Shown here: positions 21,541 through 30,859 of the stretch, one piece after another
How the letters are laid out: each line of letters starts with the position of its first letter
Numbering within the stretch: the first letter of the stretch is position 1
DNA from: Lacrimispora xylanisolvens
GTDB taxonomy: Bacteria > Bacillota > Clostridia > Lachnospirales > Lachnospiraceae
DNA length: 64,000 bases
Reading direction: 5' to 3'
Assembly (NCBI GenBank): GCA_017084465.1
Contig: CP070896.1
Location: 4,577,501-4,641,500 of the forward strand
The notes under the pieces: generated by a model
The model's input: the letters and a program-made list of their open reading frames with translations, nothing else
Told to the model about the DNA's origin: nothing
The model's database searches: none
Made by a program: the position numbers and the translations under genes

Positions 21541-23298
21541 ATGGATTTTTTCGGCTGTAATACATAAAACATCAGAACAGATGAGTTACGCTTTAAATGA
21601 GGATGAGCTGGTTGTAAACATCAAAACCGGATATGACGTAAAGCAGGTTTATATACATTATGGTGATCCTTTTGAAGCGGGAATTTTAGGTGGTAAGGAA
21701 ACCTGGAAAGGAAAGCGTGAGGAGGTTTGTTTTAAAAAGAACCTAAAGCACCATGTTTGGTGGACAACAACTCTTAAACCAGCTTTTAAACGCTGTAAAT
21801 ATTATTTTGAATTACGAACAGAAGACGAAGTTAATTACTATTTTGAAGATGGATTTCTTACAGAAGAGCAATTAGCGCTAAGCGGAAAAATGCTGCAATG
21901 TTTTATTGTTCCGTGGATGAACCCAGCGGATGTAAATACTACTCCCGATTGGGTAAATCAGACGATATGGTATCAGATTTTCCCGGATCGCTTTTATAAT
22001 GGCACCCCAGAGTTAAATGCGGCAGACATAAGACCCTGGAGAAGCGGTCAGGTTACGAATGAAGAGCGGTTTGGCGGGAATCTTGAAGGTATTATTTTGA
22101 AATTAGATTATCTTATGGATCTTGGTATCAATGGTATCTATTTGAACCCGATTTTTGAAGCTGACTCTATTCATAAATATGATACTAAAGATTATCAAAA
22201 GATAGATCCGGCATTTGGTGATGCAAAGACTTTTAAACGGCTTGTGGAAGAAGCACATAGGCGAGGAATCAGAATTATGCTGGACGGGGGTATTTAACCA
22301 CACTGGTAATCATTTTAAGCCATGGATGGATGTTCTTGAAAATGGACCTGAATCAGAATATTTTAATTGGTTTATGATTAATAAGTGGCCTTTTGATAAG
22401 AAAAAGTACGATACCCGTGATGGGAAATTCTATTCATTTGCTTTTTTATGCTGATATGCCCAAACTGAACACCAATAATATTGCTGTAATAAATTATATT
22501 ACAGAGATATGCGCCTATTGGGTAAAAGAATACGATGTTGATGGAATTCGCTTTGATGTTGGAAATGAGGTTTCGCATAAGTTCTTAAAATGCGTTAGAG
22601 AAGAATTGAAAGCATTGAAACCGGATGTCTATCTACTTGGGGAAATATGGCATGATGCCAGTCAGTGGGTTTTAGGGGATGAATATGATTCCATTATGAA
22701 TTATCCATTAACCAGCAGTATAAACGACTTCTTTATTGATAAAAGCCTTGATAAGCGAGATTTTGAATATATGATAAATCGTTGTTATACGATGTATATG
22801 CAGCAAAATAATAATGTATTATTCAATCTGCTGGATTCTCACGATACCGAGCGGCTTATTAATCGAGTCGGAGAAAGAGATATCTTTTTTCAGCAGTTGG
22901 CGATATTATTCACTATGCCGGGTAGCCCCTGCATCTATTATGGGACGGAGATTGCATTAGAGGGGGGGCATGATCCTGACTGCAGAAGGTGTATGCCATG
23001 GGAGAGCTTGGATGAGGAAGAGAACGTAGAGTGTACGGAAATGATAAAGCAGTTGATTCACCTCAGAAAGAATGAAGACACTTTGCGAAGTCTTTATTTT
23101 CATTTTCCTAATAGACTGCCAGAAAGCAGATGTATTGAGTATATTAAGTTAAATGAAGCCGGGGAAAAGGTTGAGGTGCTACTAAATTGCTCTAAAGCAG
23201 ATATATTTATCTCGGACGAAAAGAAGATTCTGTTTAAAAGAAAATTTGAAAATACCTTATTAAAGGTTGGAGGCATATTGATCAGAAAGACTGACTAA
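21541..23298 (+). CDS. Second GH13 cyclomaltodextrinase/neopullulanase-like hydrolase (three frame breaks)
   Basis: Paralogue of the first GH13 gene, about 585 residues when repaired. Catalytic residues are DGIRFDVGNEV (Asp), LLGEIWH (Glu) and LLDSHDTER (Asp); DMPKLN is the subfamily motif. The ATG at 21541 follows AGGAGATAT, but the frame breaks at once (GATTTTTTCGG has one T too many). Removing it gives MDFSAVIHKT, matching the start of the first copy ([10 protein letters not shown]). Other breaks are near 22288 (extra G) and 22442 (extra T). All three are single bases in runs. Divergence between the copies suggests different substrate preference, for example cyclic versus branched dextrins; this is inference. 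Confidence 0.88.
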
Positions 23299-23492
23299 CG
23301 CTAAATTATCTGAATTATAGGCGGTAGTAATGAAAGACATACAGAGGAAAAGGCGGTGCCGGGCCAGTATACTTCCCACTGGATAATACAATAGCTATTT
23401 GACTATGTGTCAAAAGAGAGCATAAGAAGAAAGTAACATAGCAGACTGATGAAAAATACTAAAAAAAATACAATAATTAAATATAATTTACC
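23299..23492. other. Gene-free spacer after the maltodextrin cluster
   Basis: No gene is seen. CTATGTGTCAAA (23403-23414) is the exact reverse complement of TTTGACACATAG at 11016-11027 upstream of the LacI gene, so the carbohydrate cluster is flanked by a 12-base inverted repeat. CCAGT...ACTGG forms a small hairpin near 23365. Confidence 0.45.
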
Positions 23493-23493
23493 T

Positions 23494-23528
23494 TATACCG
23501 TAGTCGATTGCGACTGCGGTATTTTTTT
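23494..23528 (+). terminator. Rho-independent terminator
   Basis: ATACCGTAGTCG (23494-23505) pairs with CGACTGCGGTAT (23510-23521, one wobble), followed by seven T. It ends transcription from the maltodextrin side. Confidence 0.85.
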
Positions 23529-23656
23529 CGACAAAATCGGAGGTGTTTTTTATTTTTTTGCTTCACACTTGTTGTAAAGAAAAGTATTACTTCCTGTCAC
23601 TTCTAAATTTGTATGTAGTTATGTAGAATATTTGATAGTAAAAGGAGTTGCAGGAC

Positions 23657-23980
23657 ATGGATAGCGGAAATAAGGTTAGAGTTTTGCGTAAACAAAAAAG
23701 AATGACACAAGAACAATTGGCAGAGGTTACGGAATTGTCTGTATCCTATATTTCGCAAATTGAATCGGGGCGGAAAGAAATGGGACGGAGAGCCATAGAA
23801 AAAATAGCAAAAATTCTTGAGGTATCTCCGGCTGTTTTTATTTATGAATCCGGTGAAGAAAACATAGAGAGGCATAGAGTGTTCGCTGTTTTATCAGACT
23901 GTACATATAAAGAACTAAATATTATTTGTGATGTGGTTATGAGTTTAAAAAACTCTTTACGAACGAATAAACCATTATAG
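23657..23980 (+). CDS. Xre-family HTH regulator of the element
   Basis: A 107-residue HTH_3 regulator with a clear motif at residues about 6-60 (KVRVLRKQKRMTQEQLAEVT, then SVSYISQIESGRKEMGRRAI). AAAGGAG precedes the ATG at 23657. Such regulators commonly sit beside the excisionase/integrase end of Tn916-like elements and control excision; that role is inferred from position. A perfect 12-bp terminator follows. Confidence 0.88.
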   Translation: MDSGNKVRVLRKQKRMTQEQLAEVTELSVSYISQIESGRKEMGRRAIEKIAKILEVSPAVFIYESGEENIERHRVFAVLSDCTYKELNIICDVVMSLKNSLRTNKPL

Positions 23981-23993
23981 TAGTTTGTCATTC

Positions 23994-24027
23994 CATAAAA
24001 GAGCATTTAAAAAAGTGCTCTTTTATG
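23994..24027. terminator. Strong hairpin terminator after the Xre gene
   Basis: CATAAAAGAGCA (23994-24005) pairs perfectly with TGCTCTTTTATG (24016-24027). T-rich on both strands, so it can act bidirectionally. Confidence 0.85.
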
Positions 24028-24581
24028 GGCTGATAAAGAGCTCAATGAAAATTGAATAGCCAATATATGCAGGTACATAATCTGAAACACTTTATGTGAT
24101 GTAAACCAATTAGCTTCGCCATGAAATATCTATCTAAAAAGATAAAAGCACGGAATCATAACTGATGATGCGAAAATATGTTAGCGGCAGTTTACATAGG
24201 CAACGAAAGTTTTGTCTGAAATGAAGAGGATAATGATACTTCTGGCGGTGAGGAGCCGGCAGCCCGGTGTAGCACCTGGGATCAGCTCAAATAGATAAAA
24301 GAGCTGATATGATGACAATTAAGTCAGCCTGGTATATTCCCATGGCAAGGGGCGGGGATAAATATAAGGCGGTTACTTAATGTAGCTTCTATGCCACTAT
24401 TTTATATAGAAGAAATAAATATAATAAATTTTACTGTATTTTATTATAAGATGCTGGTTCCCTATGATCCACCATCAAGAATTTGTATCCGAAAACTTTA
24501 TGACATCGTGTCGTAAAGTTTCTTGAAGATAGGAGTAAATGAGTAGAGTTAATACAATACAAAAAGTCAGGAGGTCAAAAA
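24028..24581. other. Gene-free stretch with several hairpins, possibly structured RNA or recombination sites
   Basis: About 550 bases without a credible gene. Visible structures are CCCGGTG-tag-CACCTGGG (near 24262-24280), TCAGCTC...GAGCTGA (near 24281-24309) and a 12-bp stem AACTTTATGACA/TGTCGTAAAGTT around TCG (24494-24520). It leads into the DUF6462 gene. It could be an untranslated leader RNA, a relic of another element, or binding sites for integrase accessory proteins. I could not match it to a known RNA family. Confidence 0.4.
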
Positions 24582-24767
24582 TTGTATAAAAAAAATAATA
24601 AGAAATTTGTCAGATATAGGGAAGGGGCGGAAATATATAGCATGTGTCAGAGCAAGTTTGAAAAAATGGCTAAGGAAGCTAAAGCGGTTTATAAATTAGA
24701 CAAGTTAGTTCTAGTAAACTGTGACATATTTGAGGCTTATTTAGAAACATATCGACTTAGTGAATAA
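24582..24767 (+). CDS. DUF6462-type small protein, excisionase-like
   Basis: A 61-residue basic protein starting with TTG after a strong AGGAGGTC site. The sequence VRYREGAEIYSMCQSKFEKMAKEAKAV resembles the small excisionase-like (DUF6462) proteins that accompany integrases in Lachnospiraceae elements, with a winged-helix-type MerR-like recognition segment. It lies two genes upstream of the integrase, consistent with a directionality factor. Function is inferred from family resemblance and position only. Confidence 0.68.
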   Translation: MYKKNNKKFVRYREGAEIYSMCQSKFEKMAKEAKAVYKLDKLVLVNCDIFEAYLETYRLSE

Positions 24768-24792
24768 AGAGATTTTGTATTACAAAAAGTGC

Positions 24793-24821
24793 TTGACATT
24801 TCGTCATGCAAAAAGTATAAT
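24793..24821 (+). promoter_or_regulatory. Consensus promoter with internal inverted repeat
   Basis: TTGACA (24793-24798), exactly 17 bp, TATAAT (24816-24821). The segment TGAC-ATTTC-GTCA overlaps the -35 box and spacer and could be the operator of the ribbon-helix-helix protein encoded just downstream. Confidence 0.8.
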
Positions 24822-24851
24822 GGTCATAGATTATGAAGGAGGTGTATCCGG

Positions 24852-25019
24852 GTGGCAAAGATGGGGAGACCTAAAGCAGAATCCCCAAGGCAAAAAACCT
24901 TGAGTATCAGGGTGAACAAGGAAGAATACGAAAAGCTCATGGAGTATGCCGAGAAGCATAATCTGACCATAACACAAGCTGTGCATAAAGGCATGAATTT
25001 ATTATATCAAAAGCCTTAA
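24852..25019 (+). CDS. Short ribbon-helix-helix DNA-binding protein
   Basis: A 55-residue protein starting with GTG after AAGGAGGTG. The sequence has the RHH pattern: a basic N-terminus (MAKMGRPKAESPRQ), a beta-strand (TLSIRVNKEEYEKL) and a helix pair (EYAEKHNLTITQAVHKGMNLL). RHH proteins of this kind repress their own promoter or the integrase/mobilisation genes. It is driven by the consensus promoter immediately upstream and lies 45 bases before the integrase, so it probably shares its transcript. Confidence 0.8.
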   Translation: MAKMGRPKAESPRQKTLSIRVNKEEYEKLMEYAEKHNLTITQAVHKGMNLLYQKP

Positions 25020-25064
25020 TGCCAGGTACAAAATCTCTTTCCTTTATTTATGAAAGGAGCAGGG

Positions 25065-26302
25065 ATGGCGAAAGCAAGAAAAGATAATAAAGGTAGAGCT
25101 TTACGAAAAGGTGAGAGCCAGCGCCAGTCTGATAAGATGTATATATATACCTACAGTGATCCCTTTGGGAAACGGAGATATACATATTCTAAGGATTTGG
25201 CAAGGCTTAGAGAGAAGGAAAAGAAACTGCTGAAAGACCAGTTAGATGGACTGGATATGTATGCTGCTGGGAATGCTGATCTGAACTTTGTGTTCGACAG
25301 ATATATTACCACAAAGACGGAACTAAGGAAAACAACATACACAAATTATACGTATATGTATGATCGGTTTGTTAGAGAAGAATTTGGAAAAAGGATAATT
25401 GGTGATATTAAGTATTCTGATGTACTGTATTTCTATTATCACTTGGTAAACGAAAAGAACCTGCAGATTAACACATTGGAAACGATACACACGGTTCTTC
25501 ATCCCACATTTCAACTGGCAGTTCGTGATGATATTATCAGGAACAATCCATCAGATGGCGTTATGGCTCAGATCAAGAAGAAACCAGGCAGAAATCATGG
25601 TGTGAGACATGCATTGACACTGGAGCAGCAGAGAGCGTTTATGAATTATACAGCAAATAGTCCGGCATTATGTCATTGGGCACCGTTATTCACTGTTTTA
25701 TTAGGTACGGGTTGCCGTATTGGAGAAATCATTGGACTTCGATGGGAAGATCTGGATTTTGAAAAGCGTCTCATTGATATCAACCATAGTGTCACTTACT
25801 ATGCGAGAAGAACTGACGTAACAAGGTGCGAGTTTGCGGTTTCTTTACCAAAACGGAAGCGGGTACCCGTATAATTCCCATGATGGATGCTGTTTATGAT
25901 GCTTTTCAGGAAGAATATGAGAAGCAGAAGGAAAGTGGTTTTAATGCTACGGTAGTAGATGGAATGACGGGATTCATTTTTGCAAACCGCTTTGGCAATA
26001 TCCATAACCCACAGTCAGTGAACAGGACAATCCGGCGCATTCTGGAGAACCATAATGCGGAAGAAGTAGTAAAGGCAAAAAAGGAAAAGCGCCAGCCGGT
26101 TATTATTCCACATTTCTCTTGTCACCATTTGAGACATACTTTTTGTACGAGGTTCTGCGAAAATGAAACAAATATTAAAGTAATTCAAGCAGTGATGGGG
26201 CACGCTAATATTGAAACAACGATGGATATATATGCGGAAGTCACTGATATGAAGAAAACAGAAGCAATAGAAAATCTATCACACAAGTTGAATGTATTTT
26301 AG
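25065..26302 (+). CDS. int: Tyrosine-family site-specific integrase (one frame break)
   Basis: Phage/Tn916-type integrase, about 412 residues when repaired. An arm-binding N-terminal domain (RRYTYSKDLARLREKEK) and a SAM-like core-binding domain precede the catalytic domain. Catalytic residues are an Arg in GTGCRIGEIIGLRWED, HHLRHTFCTRF (His-x-x-Arg) and GHANIETTMDIYAEV (His and nucleophile Tyr). The frame breaks near 25853 where CCAAAACGG needs one more A (SLPKTEAGTR). The ATG at 25065 follows AAAGGAG. It would drive excision and integration of the element; its position marks the element's right end. Confidence 0.93.
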
Positions 26303-26550
26303 GAAAGAGTCCCTAAGTGGATTCTTAGATACAACAAAATAGTGTGGTGTACAACAAAACTGCAACAAATTTTATAGATATGATACTTGATAATACGTGG
26401 TAATAGGCTACGCAATATTTATCAAAACGGCTGAATACGGGATAATACCTGATAATGCGTTACTGCAATCAGATTTCCCGACGATGAAGTCACTGGATAA
26501 ATAAAGCCCAGGATTTAGGGTCAAATATAAGAGAATACGTTTAAATATAA
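26303..26550. other. Probable element end / integrase arm-site region
   Basis: A gene-free stretch after int. TACAACAAAA occurs at 26330-26339 and 26350-26359, with a third partial CAACAAA at 26363. GATAATAC-type repeats occur near 26389 and 26440. Short direct repeats beside int are typical arm-type integrase sites. The exact attachment core cannot be fixed because the left end lies outside the window. Confidence 0.5.
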
Positions 26551-26600
26551 AGAGGGTGTCGCAAAATCACTAAAATAAAGTGATGGAGTGATACCCTTCT
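26551..26600. terminator. Nested hairpin beyond the integrase
   Basis: GGGTGTC pairs with GATACCC (one wobble), enclosing a second stem TCACT/AGTGA; a pyrimidine-rich CTTCTTTC follows. It may terminate the integrase transcript. The GGGTGTCGCAAAA wording also resembles ends of some insertion sequences, but no transposase is present. Confidence 0.45.
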
Positions 26601-26687
26601 TTCATATAAGGGTAGGCGGAACCTGAACATGTTCGAATCACAACAGGTTACGCCCTTTCCGCTCTGTTAGGTGTACTGTCCTATATT

Positions 26688-26942
26688 TTGATGGTGTTAT
26701 ACTGTATTCTTCAGCAAAGTTTATTAAAAAAATTCCGATTGGAATATCCCAGTGTTTCACATATCTCACCGATTTTCATATCTGTTTCTAACAATACTTC
26801 CTTAAACATGAACAGGAGAAGTTATACAGAGATTGCACTTGGTGTAGAAGGTTCTTATCAATTTTGGTTAGTAGACCCAGATGGAAACAGATTGGAACTT
26901 ATGGAATATACGAAAGAAGCAAAGCAACTAAAACCCCTTTAG
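26688..26942 (+). pseudogene. Remnant of a VOC/glyoxalase-family gene
   Basis: Only the final third looks like a real protein: YQFWLVDPDGNRLELMEYT (about 26852-26910) is the typical C-terminal strand pair of VOC/lactoylglutathione lyase-like proteins, including the metal-ligand Glu. The N-terminal part shows no matching fold. It lies directly beyond the element end, so it may be a chromosomal gene truncated by integration or rearrangement. Confidence 0.55.
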
Positions 26943-26959
26943 TTAGTAACATTAAAAAT

Positions 26960-26989
26960 GGCGTCAACATGTATGTTGAACGCCTTTTT
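26960..26989 (+). terminator. Rho-independent terminator
   Basis: GGCGT-AACAT and ATGTT-ACGCC arms (26960-26984) are followed by TTTTT. It isolates the downstream two-gene cassette. Confidence 0.75.
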
Positions 26990-26991
26990 AA

Positions 26992-27040
26992 TTGACAAAA
27001 GTCGAAAGCCGTTATATTATAGAAGTATCAAATGATACTT
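26992..27040 (+). promoter_or_regulatory. Promoter with perfect palindromic operator for the toxin-antitoxin-like pair
   Basis: TTGACA (26992-26997), 17 bp, TATTAT (27015-27020). Immediately after the -10 box, AAGTATCA (27023-27030) and TGATACTT (27033-27040) form a perfect 8-bp inverted repeat with a 2-base gap, covering the expected transcription start. This is the usual layout for autorepression by an HTH antitoxin. Confidence 0.8.
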
Positions 27041-27057
27041 ATCACAAGGAGATAAAA

Positions 27058-27498
27058 TTGGGGGAAGATACAAAAGAAAGAATTGAAAGTGAATTAGAAG
27101 TAAAGTCATATCTCCAGAATTTGAGATATGCGCTTGAAAATGGTGCGCAGATTAACTTTCAGGCACGCAGACTTGTCGATAATCAAAGAGATGAAAAATA
27201 TACGAACCAATATACGGTTAATATATTATTTCCAAATGAGAATCCTGTGGACGCTTTGAAAAAAGAATTGAAAATGCTAACTGTTAAAGAATATATGAGG
27301 ACTATATCAGATCTTAAGTTCCCCAATAGGAGTGAGATGAGGGAATTTGGAAAAGTCTATAATGGTAATCACGATGTATATATTAAGATAAGAGTGGAGC
27401 TGTTTGGTATGTATGGGAATTCCACAACTTTTGTAATGTCGTTTCATTTTGCTGAGAGGGCATTTGTATCAGAGATGTTTCCATATAGGAATAAATAA
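27058..27498 (+). CDS. Unknown 146-residue protein, candidate toxin of a Panacea-type pair
   Basis: I do not recognise this family. The start is TTG at 27058 after AAGGAGATAAAA; a longer frame runs back through the promoter and is not credible. The protein is mixed alpha/beta. It has a charged N-terminus (GEDTKERIESELEVKSYLQN), then alternating strands such as INFQARRLVD, YTVNILFPNE and VYIKIRVELFG, and ends FHFAERAFVSEMFPYRNK. No membrane segment is visible. It is first in a two-gene operon with an operator in its promoter, followed after 13 bases by an HTH-Panacea protein, the known layout of toxin-antitoxin pairs in which the Panacea domain neutralises varied toxins. The toxin role is inferred from this context only. 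Confidence 0.65.
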   Translation: MGEDTKERIESELEVKSYLQNLRYALENGAQINFQARRLVDNQRDEKYTNQYTVNILFPNENPVDALKKELKMLTVKEYMRTISDLKFPNRSEMREFGKVYNGNHDVYIKIRVELFGMYGNSTTFVMSFHFAERAFVSEMFPYRNK

Positions 27499-27511
27499 GG
27501 GAGGTATTTTC

Positions 27512-28540
27512 ATGGACATGAAAGTGATCCGCAGTGAAACGTCTATGTACCTGCTGCATGGAAGAGCATGAGGTAAAAACAGTTCGTGTGATGGAACGTG
27601 CTAGTTTTAAAAATGTACAGGTAGACTATGAGGCTACTTACTTTTTTTGTGATGCCGCAGAAGAATTATATATGAATGAATCCCAAATTCAAGAGAATGA
27701 TATAGCTATTAAAGACGCATACAGAAGGAAACAAAGGCTTCTTACTTCTAACGAAATCAATGCTATTCGTGGAAAGTATGGCATAAGTCAGAGTGACCTC
27801 TGCATTCTCTTAGGCTGGGGTGGTAAAACCATTACCAGATATGAAACCCATCAGGTGCAGGATAAAGCACACGATACCATATTAAAAAAGCTTAATCAGG
27901 ATCCGCAGTGGTTTCTTGATTTACTTATAGAAGCAAAGAATAATTTATTGGCGGATTCCTATCGCAGGTATTTAGAGATTGCCACTGTTCTTTATGAGAA
28001 TGATCAGGACCGGTATCTGCGGAAAGCAATTGAAGCTAAATATGCGAGATATCAAAGTAACCAGATGTTTCAGGGAAATGCAGTTCTCTCTTTAGATAAG
28101 GTAGTGGATGTAATCCGCTATTTTGCAGCATCAACTGGGGTCACCAGTTTGTATAAAGTAAAGCTCATGAAATTAATGTGGTATTCCGATGCACTTTCTT
28201 ATATAAAAAGAGAGGGAGTGCTATCACAGGCCTGGTATATCAGGCCTTGCCAATGGGAGCAGTACCAATCGGACATGATTCCATTATTGATCTCAGCGGA
28301 GTTCCATGTGAAGAAGTGGATATGGGTGAAACATATGCGTATTATTTTAACTTACAAGGTGGATCAGATTACCCTGCACTTAATGAAGAAGATAAGCGTA
28401 TCATGGATTTTGTCATAGCCAGACTTGGTAAAATGTCAAAAGATGAGATTGTAGCATTTATGCATAAAGAGCAAGCATATACCAAAACGGCTTACAAGGA
28501 TATCATCCTGTTTAAATATGCGGAAAGTTTACAGATCTAA
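27512..28540 (+). CDS. MqsA-like HTH plus Panacea (DUF4065/SocA) antitoxin-like protein (two frame breaks)
   Basis: About 343 residues when repaired. A Cys-rich N-terminus (LCTCCMEEHEV) resembles the zinc knuckle of MqsA. An HTH follows (LTSNEINAIRGKYGISQSDL, then GWGGKTITRYE, about residues 70-115). The C-terminal third is a DUF4065/Panacea domain (KVKLMKLMWYSDALSY, later GLVYQALPMGAVP and YKDIILFKYAESL). Panacea domains are known antitoxin modules. The frame breaks near 27538 in an A run (RSE-K-RLCTCC) and near 28218 (one G missing in GAGGGAGT). The ATG at 27512 follows GGGAGG. The upstream palindrome is its probable binding site. Confidence 0.8.
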
Positions 28541-28725
28541 TGCATTTAAACAAAGCTTTGTGATAAAAGGATAGACCAACTAAAAAAGCAACCATTGAAA
28601 ATGGGTTGTAAAAATTGAGACAATGATCACATTTCGAATACATTGGTCTGGACTGGTAAGACTGGGAGTAATATGTTATTATGAAGATAGCACGTACTGA
28701 AAATGTTTTAGAAAGGATAGAAGGC

Positions 28726-30362
28726 ATGGGTGTAAAAAGAATCTTACCAATCGGAAATGATGATTTTCGTAAATTACGTGAAAATGAATCCTATTACGTA
28801 GATAAAACCTTGATGATAAAGGATTTTATAGAAATGCAGGATGAAGTTACACTGATTGCCCGTCCAAGGAGGTTTGGAAAGACATTAAATGTGACGATGC
28901 TTAAGGAATTTTTGATATTGAAAAGGATAGCAGAGATATTTTTAATGGTCTGGCAATTATGGATACGGAATACGCGGATGAGATTAATTCAAGACCTGTC
29001 ATTTATTTTACATTTAAAAATTCTAAAGGAACCACGGTAGAGGAGCTGACTGCCCAATTAAAATTGGCGATGCAGGAACAATATGGTTACTATGAAGAGA
29101 AATTCAGAGATAAACTAAACAAAAATTCTTTTAGTACGAAGAAATTTTATGAATCCTACGATTTGTTGATGGATCAAAGATCCACTCATATTTATCTGTC
29201 TGGTGTGTTACTGGATTTAACAAGGGTTGTCTATGAATTCTATCATATACGTCCGATTCTTTTAATTGATGAATATGACCAACCAATTATGAGCAGCTAC
29301 GAATATGGATACCATAACCAGCTGGGCCCTTTTTTTGCCAACCTTTATGGGAGTGCGATGAAGGGAAATTCATCACTTGGTCAGGCTCTTATAACGGGAG
29401 TACAGCGAGTTGCTAAAGAGAGTATATTTTCTCAATTTAACAATGCCAGAGTGTATACGGTAATGCATAAACAATATGCATCTTATTTTGGCCTTACTGT
29501 TGAGGAGACAGAAAAACTTTTAACTGATTATGGTTTGATTTTGGACGAAAATGTACGTATGAAGTATGATGGTTACCGGTTTGGAGGACTAGAAATATAC
29601 AATCCATGGTCTGTTTTAAATTATGCTGATATAGGTTCATTGGATAACTATTGGATTAATACATCCTCTAACTTTTTAGTGAAACAAGCACTGCGGACAG
29701 CAGATAAGCGATTTTGGGAAGACTTTGATCAATTGGCTTCAGGAAAAGAAATATCTGTATGGCTTACGTTAGAAACTTCATATATAGAACGGGATAGTAA
29801 TTATAGTTTGTGGGGACTACTGGTGAACTCAGGCTATCTGACCGCCCTGAAACGGATTGACTCCAATACGGCAGTGGTAAAAATTCCTAATGATGAAGTG
29901 ATGTCAGAATTTCAAGTATTGATTGCCGAGATATCAGGTGTTGACGGAATGGACTTACAGCAAATGCTTTCATGCCTGATTAATAAAGATATGAAACGGT
30001 TTTTTGAGTTATATCAGGATATTGTCATATCTTGCACCAGTTACATGGATGCCAAGGAAAATGCATATCACATGCTGTTTTTAGGAATGTGCATAACGCT
30101 AAGAGGCACTTACAAGGTAACAAGCAACATAGAAGCCGGATTCGGGAGAAGTGATATCACTCTGGAAGCATTGATACCTGCTCATAGTCATGTAATTATT
30201 GAGTTTAAACAGGGAGAAGATTTGGAACGGCTTAGGGAAGAGGCATTACAACAGATAATTGATAATCAATATTATACAGGATTATCAGGAGAGGTTCTGT
30301 GCGTCGGTTTAGCCCATGACAAGAAACGATGCAGTATGGTGCATAAGATCATGCAGATATAA
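28726..30362 (+). CDS. AAA-ATPase-like / PD-(D/E)XK nuclease (DUF1703) protein, copy 1 (one frame break)
   Basis: About 546 residues when repaired. It has the N-terminal AAA-ATPase-like domain (LPIGNDDFRKLRE, with a Walker A-like RPRRFGKTLN and Walker B PILLIDEYDQP) and a C-terminal DUF1703 PD-(D/E)XK nuclease fold (GFGRSDITLEALIPAH then VIIEFKQGE, the D...ExK core). The frame breaks near 28904 where one T is missing from GGAATTTTTGAT. The start at 28726 matches the start context of the second copy (GAAAGGA...GGCATG). These proteins occur in many copies in gut Clostridia; function is not established. A close paralogue lies at 37464-39101 in the same orientation. Confidence 0.85.
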
Positions 30363-30375
30363 ATGTTATTTGAAC

Positions 30376-30404
30376 AGGGCCGTGCCAGACGCATGGCTCT
30401 ATTT
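30376..30404 (+). terminator. Hairpin terminator after AAA-ATPase copy 1
   Basis: AGGGCCGTGC (30376-30385) pairs with GCATGGCTCT (30391-30400) through two G-U pairs, followed by ATTT. Confidence 0.6.
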
Positions 30405-30576
30405 AATTAAACTTAAAAAAATGTAACCATCTGGAATTGATGCCTAAAAATAAAGATAATGATCATATTCGCTTGCTTTTTCCTTTACAGAACTACCATT
30501 ACAAACTATACTTTCCTTAAAGAGATTGGTGATCATCTAATTGCTGCTATTATTGTATTAGAAGGGGAGGAATACC

Positions 30577-30849
30577 ATGGAAATCGTTATCGTGACCGTA
30601 CCAAACCCATATGGATTACATGCAAGACCGGCCAGTTTACTGTCAAAGCTCGCTATGGGATTTAAAAGTGAAATTACCGTCTATAAAAATGAAGACCTCA
30701 CCAGGAAATATAATGCAAAGAATGTACTTTCCGTAATGGATATGAACGCAATAAAAGGGGACAAGCTGACGTTTGAAGCCCAGGGCGAAGATGAAAAAGA
30801 AGCAATTTTATCCATTGCAAACTTTGCAAATAGCGGCTTTGGAGAATAG
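30577..30849 (+). CDS. HPr-like phosphocarrier, His-15 present, Ser-46 replaced
   Basis: A 90-residue HPr-fold protein. The active-site block PYGLHARPASLL carries the phosphorylatable His of HPr (position equivalent to His-15). The regulatory block reads KNVLSVMDM where canonical Firmicutes HPr has KSIMGVMSL, so the HprK target Ser-46 is replaced by Asn. It should therefore be able to accept phosphate from enzyme I but not serve the CcpA co-repressor role. It follows a strong GGGGAGG site and lies 10 bases before an MBL hydrolase gene. Its partner is unknown; no PTS permease is nearby. Confidence 0.82.
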   Translation: MEIVIVTVPNPYGLHARPASLLSKLAMGFKSEITVYKNEDLTRKYNAKNVLSVMDMNAIKGDKLTFEAQGEDEKEAILSIANFANSGFGE

Positions 30850-30859
30850 GAGACATTTT

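Noticed and set aside
26551..26600. Possible insertion-sequence terminal repeat (GGGTGTCGCAAAA)
   Set aside because: No transposase, no matching second end and no target duplication were seen; a nested hairpin terminator explains it.
26992..27057. Upstream extension of the candidate toxin gene
   Set aside because: The extension would run through the -10 box and the palindromic operator; the TTG at 27058 has a well-placed AAGGAG site.
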